The notes beneath the pieces are model-generated. The model was not told the origin of the DNA, did no database searches, and saw nothing but the letters and a program-made list of their open reading frames with translations. A stretch of DNA of 35,070 nucleotides, taken from positions 1 to 35,070 of IMG/VR virus record IMGVR_UViG_3300031857_000664; one strand, given 5' to 3'. The translations under genes were made by a program, and so were the position numbers. Shown here one piece after another: positions 21,031 to 28,894 of this stretch. Every line of letters begins with the position of its first letter. Position 1 is the stretch's first letter. Source of the stretch: a virus.

Positions 21031-21795
21031 ATGGGCCCTGCCCCCGACCTGGATCGTCAGATCCCCAGTCGCCGCCACGATCGCGGAAGGAGCCACATGG
21101 CAGCCGTGGTGAACACCTGGCTCGGCCGCGCGGGCCTCTCACATGACCAGGTGGCGGCCATCACCGACTGGGCTCTGCGCGAGTCCGGGTTCCTCGGCAG
21201 CAGCCAGCTCAGCCACCTGCGGAACGCCAAGGTTACCCGCCCGGGGCTGATGCTGTTCGAGGCTCTGTCAGCCCTCAACGCCGCGATCTGGCGCTGGCAG
21301 ACCCAGGGTGAAGCCCGCTGCATCGAGGAGTACGGGCCCTACTCCAGCCACGGTGTGCAGCCGGAGTGGCTGACCGATGCCGTCTGGTTGCCCCACCCGG
21401 ATCACCCGGTTGACCCCTTGTGCTTCGGCGACTTCGTGGAGCTGTTCGCCGGGTATCTCGTCTTGCCCGACGTCGCGGTCAAGCTCTCGCAGTTCGATGG
21501 CCCGGACCTGAGCCGCCGCCTGTCAACCCTCCTGCTGGAGCACTGGCAGACGGCTGGCTGGGGGCCGGGGGAGGGCATGGCGCGGATCCTGGAGGCCTAC
21601 CCCAACGACGACGCGGAGGCCAGGACCCGGCTCACGATGCTGTGCCTGGGGCAGATGGATTGGACCTCAGAGGAGTTCGAGGCTGAGATCCCGGACCTGG
21701 CTGCACTGGTGGAGTGTCTGCGGAGTCTGCCGACTGGGAGCTACGGCCCCGCCGAATTGCACGCCGAGTTGACCAGCGGGCGCCGTCGAGCCTGA
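21031..21795 (+). CDS. Putative phage regulator with helix-turn-helix-like N-terminus
   Basis: The frame from 21031 gives 254 residues and follows a GCACCACCACCAACCACC leader. An inner ATG at 21097 has a strong ribosome site (GGAAGGAG) and would give 232 residues, so both starts are possible. Residues after the inner start (WLGRAGLSHDQVAAITDWAL, then GFLGSSQLSHLRNAKVTRPG) look like an XRE-type helix-turn-helix that ends in a dimer region (LFEALSALNAAIWRW). The C-terminal half is helical and acidic. Its place between the hairpin array and the recombination genes suggests a regulator of the early region. Confidence 0.6.
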   Translation: MGPAPDLDRQIPSRRHDRGRSHMAAVVNTWLGRAGLSHDQVAAITDWALRESGFLGSSQLSHLRNAKVTRPGLMLFEALSALNAAIWRWQTQGEARCIEEYGPYSSHGVQPEWLTDAVWLPHPDHPVDPLCFGDFVELFAGYLVLPDVAVKLSQFDGPDLSRRLSTLLLEHWQTAGWGPGEGMARILEAYPNDDAEARTRLTMLCLGQMDWTSEEFEAEIPDLAALVECLRSLPTGSYGPAELHAELTSGRRRA

Positions 21796-21922
21796 CGGCT
21801 GTCCACACATGGCCCACGCCCTCCAGATGGATGGCCGCCTCGTGGATCTGATCCTGCTGCCGTAACGCCCTCCAGACCTGACCGGCTTCCGTGGCTGTCG
21901 TAACCGTGATGGTGATGGGCAT
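21632..21922 (-). CDS. Possible small antisense ORF
   Basis: The first ~57 residues (PITITVTTATEAGQVWRALR, then HEAAIHLEGVGHVWTAVRLD) look protein-like. The rest overlaps the opposite gene and is low complexity. No ribosome site or CACC leader is seen. This may be a real gene that converges with its neighbour, or chance. Confidence 0.3.
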   Translation of the reverse strand: MPITITVTTATEAGQVWRALRQQDQIHEAAIHLEGVGHVWTAVRLDGARWSTRRAIRRGRSSQSADSADTPPVQPGPGSQPRTPLRSNPSAPGTAS

Positions 21923-22036
21923 TTTTCAGCAAGAAAGCGCCCCAGTCTCCCCCCCCCCGACGAGGGCAGGCGGTCTGTGGTCGCCGAACGCGGTGGCCGG
22001 GGCAGCATGGCAGACCTGAAGCACAGCCGCTGCTCA

Positions 22037-22066
22037 TTGGAAACGGCCAAGCTGGCGCGGTAGGAT
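22037..22066 (+). promoter_or_regulatory. Promoter for the erf-ssb-rusA genes
   Basis: TTGGAA, then an 18-nt spacer, then TAGGAT, 47 nt before the erf ATG. The stretch from 21796 to 22112 otherwise contains only a run of ten C (near 21950-21959) and no clear plus-strand gene. Confidence 0.5.
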
Positions 22067-22112
22067 GGGCCAGCGACCCGACAGGGGCGCCGCACCACCA
22101 TCAACCACCGTC

Positions 22113-22865
22113 ATGCCTACCGCCTCCCCGGCGCCGGACCCACAACTGGCGCTCTATCAGGCCCTCGCCGCGTTCCAGGGCGAGGCCGCCGGTGTCCCGA
22201 AGGACGCCCGCAACCCTCACTTCAAGAACACCTACGCCACCCTGGCGTCCGTGATCGAGGCCGTGCGTCCGGCCACTGCCCACGGACTGAGCCACGCCCA
22301 GACCTTTGAGCAGACGGCCGACGGGGCCACCCTGCTGGTCACCACCATCCACCACGCGGCCGGCTCGAGCATCCGCAGCACCCTGCCGATCGGGTTCACC
22401 GCCGACTGGCAGAAGAACGGCAGCGCGATCACCTACGCCCGCCGCTACAGCCTGCTGGCCGCCTACGGTCTGGCCCCGGATGACGACGACGACGGCAACA
22501 GCGCCGCGCCAGCCCCGACCCGCACCGCTGCCCGCAACGGCAACGGCGCCCCGCCCCGCGACGATCGCGCCATCGCTGCCGCCACCGCCCGCAAGGCCCT
22601 GGCTGCTGCTGGCCTGACCCGCGAGGGTGCCCAGGCGATGCTGGCCGAGCTGGCGCCTCCCGGTGTCCACCGCCTCGATGATCTGCCGCTGGCGATCCTC
22701 AAGCGCCTGGGCCACCAGGGCGCGTCCGATGCCGAGATCGCTCGCTGGAATGGCGCCGCCATGCCTGCCGCTGCTCCGCTTGCCAACCAGGAGCAGGGTG
22801 AGGAGTTTGACCCCGAGGATCCGCCGATCCACTGGGAGCAGCCCACGGTCGCTGGCGCCGCCTGA
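22113..22865 (+). CDS. erf: ERF-family single-strand annealing protein
   Basis: The product has 250 residues. The ERF core is clear: AFQGEAAGVPKDARNPHFKN, then YATLASVIEAVRPATAHGLS, then ITYARRYSLLAAYGLAPDDD. The C-terminal third is variable and helical. Such proteins form rings and anneal complementary single strands in phage recombination. It starts at 22113 after the leader CGCACCACCATCAACCACCGTC without a Shine-Dalgarno. SSB and RusA follow, which gives an annealing, strand protection and junction resolution set. Confidence 0.9.
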   Translation: MPTASPAPDPQLALYQALAAFQGEAAGVPKDARNPHFKNTYATLASVIEAVRPATAHGLSHAQTFEQTADGATLLVTTIHHAAGSSIRSTLPIGFTADWQKNGSAITYARRYSLLAAYGLAPDDDDDGNSAAPAPTRTAARNGNGAPPRDDRAIAAATARKALAAAGLTREGAQAMLAELAPPGVHRLDDLPLAILKRLGHQGASDAEIARWNGAAMPAAAPLANQEQGEEFDPEDPPIHWEQPTVAGAA

Positions 22866-22918
22866 TCCATGGCCCGCCGGGAGCCCATCCCGGCACGTCA
22901 ACCCTTCATCACGGACCC

Positions 22919-23353
22919 ATGTCACAACTCGCTGCCGACGTCTTCCGCTCGGCTCAGTTCACCTTCATCGGTCGCACCGGCCGCGACTCCGACCTCAAGA
23001 CCTTCGACAACGGCGGATCCAAGGCCAAGAACCGCATCGCCATCAACCAGGGCAAGGATCAGGAGTCGATCTGGTTCTCAGTCGAAGCCTGGGACGAAGC
23101 CGCCATGGTGCTGGCCGACGTGCAGAAAGGCCAGATGATCCGCGTCACCGGCCGCGTCGCCGTCGAGCGTTACCAGAAGCGCAACGGCGAGGAGGCCACG
23201 GACAACGTGATCAAGGCGTCGGCGGTCGAGGTGCTCCCCTCCCGTGGTGGCGACCGCCAGCCGGCTCCCGCTCGTGGAGGTGGCCGGCAGCCGGCGCAGG
23301 CCTGGAACTCCTCAGCTCAGGAATCCTTCGACGGCGATGACATTCCGTTCTGA
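22919..23353 (+). CDS. ssb: Single-stranded DNA-binding protein
   Basis: The 144-residue protein has an N-terminal OB fold (about residues 8-105: AQFTFIGRTGRDSDLKTFDN, then IWFSVEAWDEAAMVLADVQK and GQMIRVTGRVAVERYQKRNG). A Gly/Arg/Pro/Gln-rich linker follows, and the acidic tail ends in DGDDIPF, the tip that recruits partner proteins. It protects single strands in replication and works beside Erf. The stop is shared with the next ATG (TGATG). Confidence 0.95.
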   Translation: MSQLAADVFRSAQFTFIGRTGRDSDLKTFDNGGSKAKNRIAINQGKDQESIWFSVEAWDEAAMVLADVQKGQMIRVTGRVAVERYQKRNGEEATDNVIKASAVEVLPSRGGDRQPAPARGGGRQPAQAWNSSAQESFDGDDIPF

Positions 23354-23793
23354 TGCCTGACGCCATCACCCTGCGCGTCTACGGCCTCCCCGGCGCCCAG
23401 GGGTCGAAGCGGGCCGTTGGTCGCGGGGTGATGGTGGAGAGCTCCAAGCGGGTCAGGCCCTGGCGCCTGGCCGTGATCACCGCCACCGTCGAGACCCACG
23501 CCGGCTCCCTCATCGAGGGGGCCGTTTCTGTGTCGATCGTCTTCCTGTTCGCTCGCCCCCGCGGCCACATCGGGGCCCGTGGCCTCAAGGCGTCCGCGCC
23601 CCAGCACCTGACCAGCCGCGGGGCCGGCGACATCGACAAGCTGTGCCGGAGCACCCTCGATGGCCTCTCCGCCGATGCTGGCGGCTGCCTGCTGCGCGAT
23701 GACTCCCAGGTGGTCAGCCTGACGGCGCAGAAGCGCTACTGCCTGCCCGACGAACCGCCCGGGGCCGTGATCACGGTGATCCCCCTGCCATAG
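23353..23793 (+). CDS. rusA: RusA-type Holliday junction resolvase
   Basis: The 146-residue product contains the RusA signature GDIDKLCRSTLDGLSADAGG followed by LLRDDSQVV, with the metal-binding aspartates in place. The N-terminal strand (ITLRVYGLPGAQGSKRAVGR) is also typical. It resolves four-way junctions formed by Erf-mediated recombination. The frame is coupled to ssb, and a hairpin terminator follows the stop. Confidence 0.9.
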   Translation: MPDAITLRVYGLPGAQGSKRAVGRGVMVESSKRVRPWRLAVITATVETHAGSLIEGAVSVSIVFLFARPRGHIGARGLKASAPQHLTSRGAGDIDKLCRSTLDGLSADAGGCLLRDDSQVVSLTAQKRYCLPDEPPGAVITVIPLP

Positions 23794-23803
23794 CGCATAC
23801 GAA

Positions 23804-23829
23804 AGCCCCGCCAGCGAACTGACGGGGCT
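23804..23829 (+). terminator. Terminator-like hairpin after rusA
   Basis: AGCCCCGCCAG/CTGACGGGGCT with loop CGAA and one mismatch. There is no T run on the plus strand. On the minus strand TTTCG follows. Confidence 0.5.
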
Positions 23830-23981
23830 CTCGCGCACCACCACTGAGCTGCGCCCCAAGGGGCATCGTTCAGCAGCGACAGCCGGGAACCACCCCGGCA
23901 GTCGCCACAGTTTACCGGATGCGTCCGACAGACGTCAGACATCGGCCGACATCCGCGCACCAGGCCCGCCGGGTGATTCGC

Positions 23982-24009
23982 TTGCCGATTGGAAGCGCGG
24001 GCCTATAGT
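23982..24009 (+). promoter_or_regulatory. GGAAGC-type promoter
   Basis: TTGCCG, 3 nt, GGAAGC, 7 nt, TATAGT (16-nt spacer), upstream of the gene at 24119. The rest of 23830-24118 shows a CCGGG/CCCGG hairpin near 23885-23900 and a C-run near 24041, but no gene. Confidence 0.65.
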
Positions 24010-24118
24010 GGGCAGGTACACCGCGGTGGACGGGCAAACCCCCCCCCAACGTGTACCCCCATTCCCCGCCCGCCGTTGAGCCTGAGCGCTCCGGCCGGCA
24101 GCGCCACCCTTCACCACC

Positions 24119-24550
24119 ATGGAAACCACCCGCCTCGAGCGCGCCGTCCGCTCCCTCGTGCGCCCCGTCGCACTGCTGATCACCCTGGCCCTGCTGCTGG
24201 GTCACACCGCCTACGACCTGGGCCGCCTGCTGCGCCTGGCGATCGATGACCGCAGCCAGCAGCTGGCCGCCCTCCACTGCCGCCTCATGGGCCTGGCTGC
24301 CCCGGCCCCCGCCGCCCCGCCGGTACTGGCCGCCGCGTCGATCACGCCCCTGCCCGCCGCCCGCTTCGTGCCGGAGCCCCGGCCGGTGGTCATGGCCTGC
24401 GCCACAGCCCGCCCACCGGCCGCTGTGGCCGCCCCGCCCCACGACGGGCTGACCGTCGCCCAGTTGCGCACCCTCGCCCGCTCCCGTGGGCACCGTGGGG
24501 CCAAGGTGCGGGACGCCCGCCGTGCTGATCTGCTGCTGATGCTGGGCTGA
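24119..24550 (+). CDS. Membrane protein with C-terminal SAP/Rho-N-like domain
   Basis: The 143-residue protein has a basic N-terminus, one membrane helix (RPVALLITLALLLGHTAYDL), a cytosolic or periplasmic proline/alanine-rich linker and a C-terminal helical pair LTVAQLRTLARSRGHRGAKV ending DLLLMLG. This last part resembles the end of the protein encoded at 10169. It begins after the leader CACCCTTCACCACC. The combination is unusual and could tether nucleic acid to the membrane, but this has no direct support. Confidence 0.6.
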   Translation: METTRLERAVRSLVRPVALLITLALLLGHTAYDLGRLLRLAIDDRSQQLAALHCRLMGLAAPAPAAPPVLAAASITPLPAARFVPEPRPVVMACATARPPAAVAAPPHDGLTVAQLRTLARSRGHRGAKVRDARRADLLLMLG

Positions 24551-24682
24551 TCCGCCGCCCGAGTGTCCCGCGTGCGGGAAGTTCGCCAGACTGGACGGGC
24601 TTCCCTCCTGCGTGGTCTGACGTCACCGCGCCGACAGTGGAGCCCAGCCGGTCAGACCGGCGCACCACCACCACCGCAACCC

Positions 24683-24853
24683 ATGACCCCCGCCGATCTG
24701 CCGCCGGGCTCCCGCCGCCCGGTGCGGCTGTCCATCACCCTGCCGCTCGACACCTACGACCAGCTGCGCGGGGAATCCCGCCGCCAGGGCCGCAGCCTCT
24801 CCAACCTCGCCGCCCATCTGCTGGCGGTCGGCCTGGCCACCCTGCTGAGCTGA
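24683..24853 (+). CDS. Ribbon-helix-helix DNA-binding protein
   Basis: The 56-residue product reads RPVRLSITLPLDTYDQLRGE then SRRQGRSLSNLAAHLLAVGL, the strand-helix-helix of the Arc/MetJ/CopG class. It would act as a dimeric repressor. It starts after GCGCACCACCACCACCGCAAC. A hairpin with GCCCGGG/CCCGGGC arms follows the stop. Its target could be one of the GGAAGC promoters, but this is an inference. Confidence 0.7.
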   Translation: MTPADLPPGSRRPVRLSITLPLDTYDQLRGESRRQGRSLSNLAAHLLAVGLATLLS

Positions 24854-24859
24854 GGAAAG

Positions 24860-24877
24860 GCCCGGGTTGCCCCGGGC
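24860..24877 (+). terminator. Terminator-like hairpin
   Basis: GCCCGGG-TTGC-CCCGGGC, 6 nt after the ribbon-helix-helix gene. No T run follows. Confidence 0.45.
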
Positions 24878-24944
24878 TGCCGCTCTCCCCGCCACCCTGC
24901 GCCAGGCCCTCGCGCCAGGCCGTAGCGTCCGTCACTCTGCTCGC

Positions 24945-24974
24945 GTTTCCAAATGGAAGCAGCACCACTAGGAT
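24945..24974 (+). promoter_or_regulatory. GGAAGC-type promoter
   Basis: TTTCCA, 3 nt, GGAAGC, 8 nt, TAGGAT (17-nt spacer), just before the gene at 24998. Confidence 0.5.
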
Positions 24975-24997
24975 CAGCCGGCACCACCAACACCACC

Positions 24998-25210
24998 ATG
25001 CGACTCCTCCGCCGTTGCTGGCTTTCGCTCTGCGCCGCCCTCGATGCCGGCCGCACCGCCTGGGATGTGAGTGGGCACATCGACAGCCGCCTGCGCCGCC
25101 AGCAGCTCCGCCTGGCCCTCCTGGACCGCGACCACCTGCAGCGCATCTACCAGGCCGGCCACGACGAGGCCTACCGCGAGGAGCTGCATCGCCGGGGTCT
25201 GCTGCACTGA
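24998..25210 (+). CDS. Small basic helical protein
   Basis: The 70-residue product starts after GGCACCACCAACACCACC. Most of it is helical and basic (SRLRRQQLRLALLDRDHLQR, then IYQAGHDEAYREELHRRGLL). The N-terminus (RLLRRCWLSLCAALDAG) is amphipathic and may touch membrane. No family was recognised. Confidence 0.55.
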   Translation: MRLLRRCWLSLCAALDAGRTAWDVSGHIDSRLRRQQLRLALLDRDHLQRIYQAGHDEAYREELHRRGLLH

Positions 25211-25316
25211 GGCCAGGTAGCCTGCCTGTGCCGGGTCGGTCCTACCCGCAAGGATGGACGCGGTGAGCGTGGTTCTGTGTGCGCGCTCTGAAACCGTATC
25301 GGAGGCCCAGTAGGGC

Positions 25317-25344
25317 CGAAGGGCTGCCCTCGGGTGGCCCTTCG
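25317..25344 (+). terminator. Terminator-like hairpin
   Basis: CGAAGGGC and GCCCTTCG form an 8-bp stem, upstream of the 25358 promoter. It insulates the following gene. Confidence 0.45.
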
Positions 25345-25357
25345 CCTTGTGTGGGGG

Positions 25358-25387
25358 TTGACCAGCGGCAACCTCGCATGCTTATGG
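25358..25387 (+). promoter_or_regulatory. Sigma-70-like promoter with CGGMAACCT box in the spacer
   Basis: TTGACC, 18-nt spacer, TTATGG. The spacer contains GCGGCAACCT (25365-25374), the box seen before several other genes. Confidence 0.6.
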
Positions 25388-25434
25388 TGGGCCCGTCGGT
25401 AGCGATGCCGATCACATACAGACCAGGAATCACC

Positions 25435-25698
25435 ATGACCGTCACCCCCTCCGGCGCTGCCGGCACCCTTGCGCTGCCCGAGCCCTACCCGTTCGATCCG
25501 TTCTGCGGCCATCTGTCCATGGCCGACGTCGCGCACAACATCCGGGAGGCCCTGCGGGACTCCTCCTGTGAGGTTGTGCTGGAGATGCGGATGCTGGGCC
25601 ACGTCCGCGACATCCCCGCAGCCGATCGCCAGATATGCCTCGACATCCTGGCCACCCTCCAGCAGCTGCAGGCGATGGCCGACAAGCTGCCCCACTGA
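25435..25698 (+). CDS. Small hypothetical protein with its own promoter
   Basis: The 87-residue protein reads PYPFDPFCGHLSMADVAHNI, then REALRDSSCEVVLEMRMLGH, and ends in a helix with QQLQAMADKLPH. It is a single-gene unit between a clear promoter and a bidirectional terminator, unlike most of its neighbours, and it has a different codon pattern at the start. Standing alone with its own promoter, it could be expressed in the lysogen. No family was recognised. Confidence 0.6.
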   Translation: MTVTPSGAAGTLALPEPYPFDPFCGHLSMADVAHNIREALRDSSCEVVLEMRMLGHVRDIPAADRQICLDILATLQQLQAMADKLPH

Positions 25699-25705
25699 CC
25701 ACAGC

Positions 25706-25732
25706 AAAGCCCCGGCTCATCACCGGGGCTTT
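25706..25732. terminator. Bidirectional terminator
   Basis: AAAGCCCCGG-CTCATCA-CCGGGGCTTT is a perfect 10-bp stem with A and T runs on both flanks, placed between converging genes. Confidence 0.8.
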
Positions 25733-25749
25733 CGTCTGCTTGCCTGGCC

Positions 25750-26307
25750 TCAGACCGCCTCGGCCCAGTTCGCAGTCTTGCGGCTGGCGGTCAGGGTTTC
25801 GCGGGCATCCTCCAGCAGATCATCGGCCTGCTCCAGGTCCGACAGGGCCACACCCGCCTGGATCTGCCGGCGCCGATCGAAGCGGCGGGCGGCTTTCTCC
25901 TTCAGGGCTGACACCTGGTCCTTCGCCTTCTGCAACGCGGCGACGGCCTGATCCAGTTCCCACACCAGCGGATCGTGCTCAGTCAGCTCCAGCGGCTCCG
26001 GCGCCGGCATCTGCACCCGCGGCGCCCGGGGCAGTTCGGGCTCCATCGCCTCCATCGGCACCACCCGCACCCGCCGGATCAGTTGGCTGGCCTGGTGCTC
26101 GCGCCATTGCTCAGCCGCCACCGGATCGCGCCACTCGAACACCGGGTGAAGCGGGGCTTCCTCGGGGCGGGATTCCTCGACGACGGTGGCCGGCCCGAGG
26201 ATGCGGTGCTGGGCCTTGATGCGAGCCAGCTCCTCACCGGCGGTCTGGGCATTAACCCCGTACTGCGCTTCGGCGGTCGGGTCGCTGTAGACGTACTCGT
26301 TCTGCAT
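25750..26307 (-). CDS. Conserved phage protein with C-terminal coiled coil
   Basis: The 185-residue protein begins YVYSDPTAEAQYGVNAQTAG, has FEWRDPVAAEQWREHQASQL in the middle (a pattern I recall in other phage proteins) and ends in a charged coiled coil (ELDQAVAALQKAKDQVSALK, EKAARRFDRRRQIQ). A structural or DNA-metabolic adapter is possible. Upstream on the minus strand the TGCC-rich tract begins at once, so its promoter must lie in or next to the tract. A TTGCCG near 26363 is a weak candidate. Confidence 0.6.
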   Translation of the reverse strand: MQNEYVYSDPTAEAQYGVNAQTAGEELARIKAQHRILGPATVVEESRPEEAPLHPVFEWRDPVAAEQWREHQASQLIRRVRVVPMEAMEPELPRAPRVQMPAPEPLELTEHDPLVWELDQAVAALQKAKDQVSALKEKAARRFDRRRQIQAGVALSDLEQADDLLEDARETLTASRKTANWAEAV

Positions 26308-26345
26308 GGGAATCAGGGTGGGTGATGGTGACCCTGCCAGGGTCA

Positions 26346-28128
26346 GGATGCCGCTTGCGGTTCAAAGCGGCAACGGACGCGCCTTGCCGGCCGCACCGGT
26401 CGTCTCCTCGTCAGTCGCTGGCAGGCCACGCCAGCCATGCCGCACCGGGTCTCGCCACGCCTTACCTGCCGCTCCATCCCAGACCTGGGCGCTCCATGCC
26501 AGCCGTGCCCCATCACGGGGTCCACGCCCATCCGTGCCTGCCCCTCCAACCCGCGCCGCGTCTTCGCTGCCGTGCCAGCCAGGCCGACCGACCTAGCCCT
26601 GTCATGCGGGGGTGCGCCGTGCCAGCCATGCGCTCCGCGCGCTCCGACCCAGACCATGCCTGCGGTCCCAGCGGCGCCAGTCGGGGCCATACCTCGGCGA
26701 GCCGGCCGCTCGCTGCTGCACCTAGCCATGCCGTGCCAAGCCTGCCGCGTCCGGTCGAGCTGGTCCCCGGCGGGCCTCCCTTGCCATGCCTGCCTCTCCG
26801 CATCAATCCGTTCTGGCCAGGCCTGACCAGCCGTGCCGTGGTCGTGCCCGTGGTCACGCCGTGCCATCCCTCACCCTGCTGGGCTTGCCTCGCCTTGCCA
26901 GCCGCGTCGAACCGCGCCAGCCCAGGGGAAGCCTTGCCATGCCTGCGCAGCCAATCGCATCCGCATCGGGCCCATCCATGCCTGCCCTGCCTCGTCTTGC
27001 CTTTGCGGACCGTGATAGTCCTCGCCAGGCCTGCCAACCCGATCCCGTCCACGCCTTGCCTACCGAGCGCTGCCAGCCGGGCCGCCATGAGCGGAGCCAT
27101 GCCAGGCGCTGCGATGCCGGCCTGGCCCAAACAAGTGGAGCCATGCCACACGCTGCGCTGCCAGCCGGATCGTGCCCCGCCAAGCGGCGCGCTGCCCTGC
27201 CGGCCAGCCCAGGCCGTGCCAAGCGGCGCCCTGCCACCCATGCCGGCCACGCCAGGGAGAACCGACCCATGACACGCCGTGCCCGCCGTGCCCGCCGACG
27301 CCTACCTAGACGTGCCGCGCCAGCCCTGCCGCCTCGAGCCAATGGTCCCGGGCCGCGCCGTCCATTTCGCGCCGGCCAGGCCCCGCCGTCCCCTGCTCTG
27401 AGAATCCGCATCACGCCGTGCCTGCCGTCCCGCGCCAACCCGCACCGGGCCCCGTCGTGCGGGGTCGTGCCAGGTCTCTCCTGCCGTCCCGTGCCATCCG
27501 GTGCCAGGCCCCCCAGCCCACCACTCGCGTCGCCCTGCCGGCCGTGCCGACCCAGGCCCAGGCAAGCCTCGGATCCCTCGCCTTGCCGGCCCTGAAGTGC
27601 CATGCCACGCGTCGCGTTGCCGGCCGTGCATCGCCCTGCCTCCCTGGTGTGACCACGCCAGCGGTTCGGCGCCTTTCGGCACCTAGCCTCACCTTGCGGA
27701 GCCAGCGATTCCATGCCAACCATGCCAGTCCTGGCCCGCAGTGCCTCAGCGCTCGATCCGTCGCCACGCCATGCCGGCCGCGCCCACCAGCGCCACGGGT
27801 TCCGAGCCATCGAGGCCATGTCGGCCGTGCCCATCCCATCGCTACTGAGCGCGCCACACCATGCCAGCCGATCGATGCCGTGACGAGCCCGACGACGCCT
27901 AGCCCGCCATGCCGACCACGCCCCACCTACCGGGCGGCGCATTGCCTGGCCGGCCTGTCCCCGCGCTGTGCTGTCGATCCACTCCATGCCAGCCGCTCCC
28001 AGGCTTGCGTTTCCGATCCAGGGCAGGCCTTGCGACTCCTGCCATGGGCAGCGCAGCATCGGCGCGCCTATCAAGCCTCGCCGGCGTTGCCCCGCCTACC
28101 GAGCCGTCAATTCGTTGCCTTGCCTGCG
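26346..28128. other. Gene-free 1.8-kb TGCC-rich, strand-asymmetric tract
   Basis: By hand I count about 70 TGCC words on the plus strand and fewer than ten GGCA. In two sampled 60-nt lines C outnumbers G by 27 to 15 and 27 to 17. Words such as GCCATGCC, GCCGTGCC and CCTTGCC recur without fixed spacing. Long frames exist on both strands because stop codons are rare. All give Ala/Pro/Arg or Trp/His/Gly-rich low-complexity sequence and none has a ribosome site or leader. A TGACCCT/AGGGTCA hairpin (26329-26345) marks the left edge. Nothing else was recognised in this stretch. Confidence 0.6.
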
Positions 28129-28155
28129 AAAAGGGCGCCGGGGTCAGCGGCGCCC
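28129..28155 (-). terminator. Rho-independent terminator, leftward
   Basis: On the minus strand GGGCGCCG/CGGCGCCC with a 7-nt loop is followed by TTTT. A second 10-bp hairpin (28160-28185) overlaps the stop of the gene at 28184. Both close that gene. Confidence 0.7.
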
Positions 28156-28183
28156 TGGGGATCAGTGGTAGGGGAACCGCTGA

Positions 28184-28831
28184 TCAAATGACGGAAAAGA
28201 GCCCAAAACCTAGGCCCGCGCTGGCTTTTGAGTCGGGCCGACCTTCACCGATGCCGACCTGAAGACCGACCCTGACGATCAGATTGGTCACGTCGGCCGC
28301 CGTCAACATCCCCGCGTCGTACTTGATGCGCAGATTGGCGCCCCAGCGGCGATACATGGGGCGGCAGCGCAGGTCTACAACGCCGGTCGCGTTCCTGGTG
28401 GGGGCTACGTACTGCTCCGCGGTCCCGTGGGTCAGTCGCACCAGCGGGGCACCGTCCACCCTGTCGTAACCGTCGGCGTGAACGCTGAACGCCAGCTTCG
28501 CGTGGGTCATCTTGAAGCCGCAGGCCCGGCAGGCGCTGATCGCCCCGTTGCGAAACGCGGCGGCATGGATGCCCTCCCAGCCGTCCTCGCTGACGTGCTT
28601 GGCGTTCTCAAACAGGGCATCAAAGTCCTTCGGCTCCCGGGCCTTCTTGCTCTTGGCGGTGCTGCCGGCTTCCTGGGTCGCCCGCATCATCTCGATCGCC
28701 TTGGCGCTGAAGCGGTTGATGACAAGGGGGCTGGTGCCCTCGATCTCCAGCTCAAGCAGGCGGAAGTCCGGCGCCTGGATGACGACGATCTCTTCAGTGG
28801 CGGCGGTCTTCTTCGCGGTGGTGGTGGCCAT
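28184..28831 (-). CDS. Conserved phage protein, paralogue of the 19163-19792 gene
   Basis: The 215-residue protein has a ~20-residue N-terminal extension (ATTTAKKTAATEE). It then shows LELEIEGTSPLVINRFSAKA, a Lys-rich part, and HAAAFRNGAISACRACGFKM. The end has YVAPTRNATGVVDLRCRPMY, RRWGANLRIKYDAGMLTAAD and GIGEGRPDSKASAGLGFGLF. The G-x-GE-RP-x-G-FG end is conserved in a common phage family of unknown function. It is transcribed alone from a GGAAGC promoter at 28895-28922 and ended by strong hairpins. Confidence 0.7.
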   Translation of the reverse strand: MATTTAKKTAATEEIVVIQAPDFRLLELEIEGTSPLVINRFSAKAIEMMRATQEAGSTAKSKKAREPKDFDALFENAKHVSEDGWEGIHAAAFRNGAISACRACGFKMTHAKLAFSVHADGYDRVDGAPLVRLTHGTAEQYVAPTRNATGVVDLRCRPMYRRWGANLRIKYDAGMLTAADVTNLIVRVGLQVGIGEGRPDSKASAGLGFGLFSVI

Positions 28832-28894
28832 TCATGGTGGTTCGTGGGTCAGGAGCCGTGCCAAGTCCATCGAGCCGGGCCCGATGGCGCCGCT

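Noticed and set aside
20309-28128. Diversity-generating retroelement as the source of the variable tracts
   Set aside because: No reverse transcriptase or template/variable repeat pair is visible, and changes are not limited to adenines.
26322-28191. Long frames on both strands in the TGCC tract (up to ~400 codons)
   Set aside because: Several frames are open at once. All give low-complexity products and none has a start signal.
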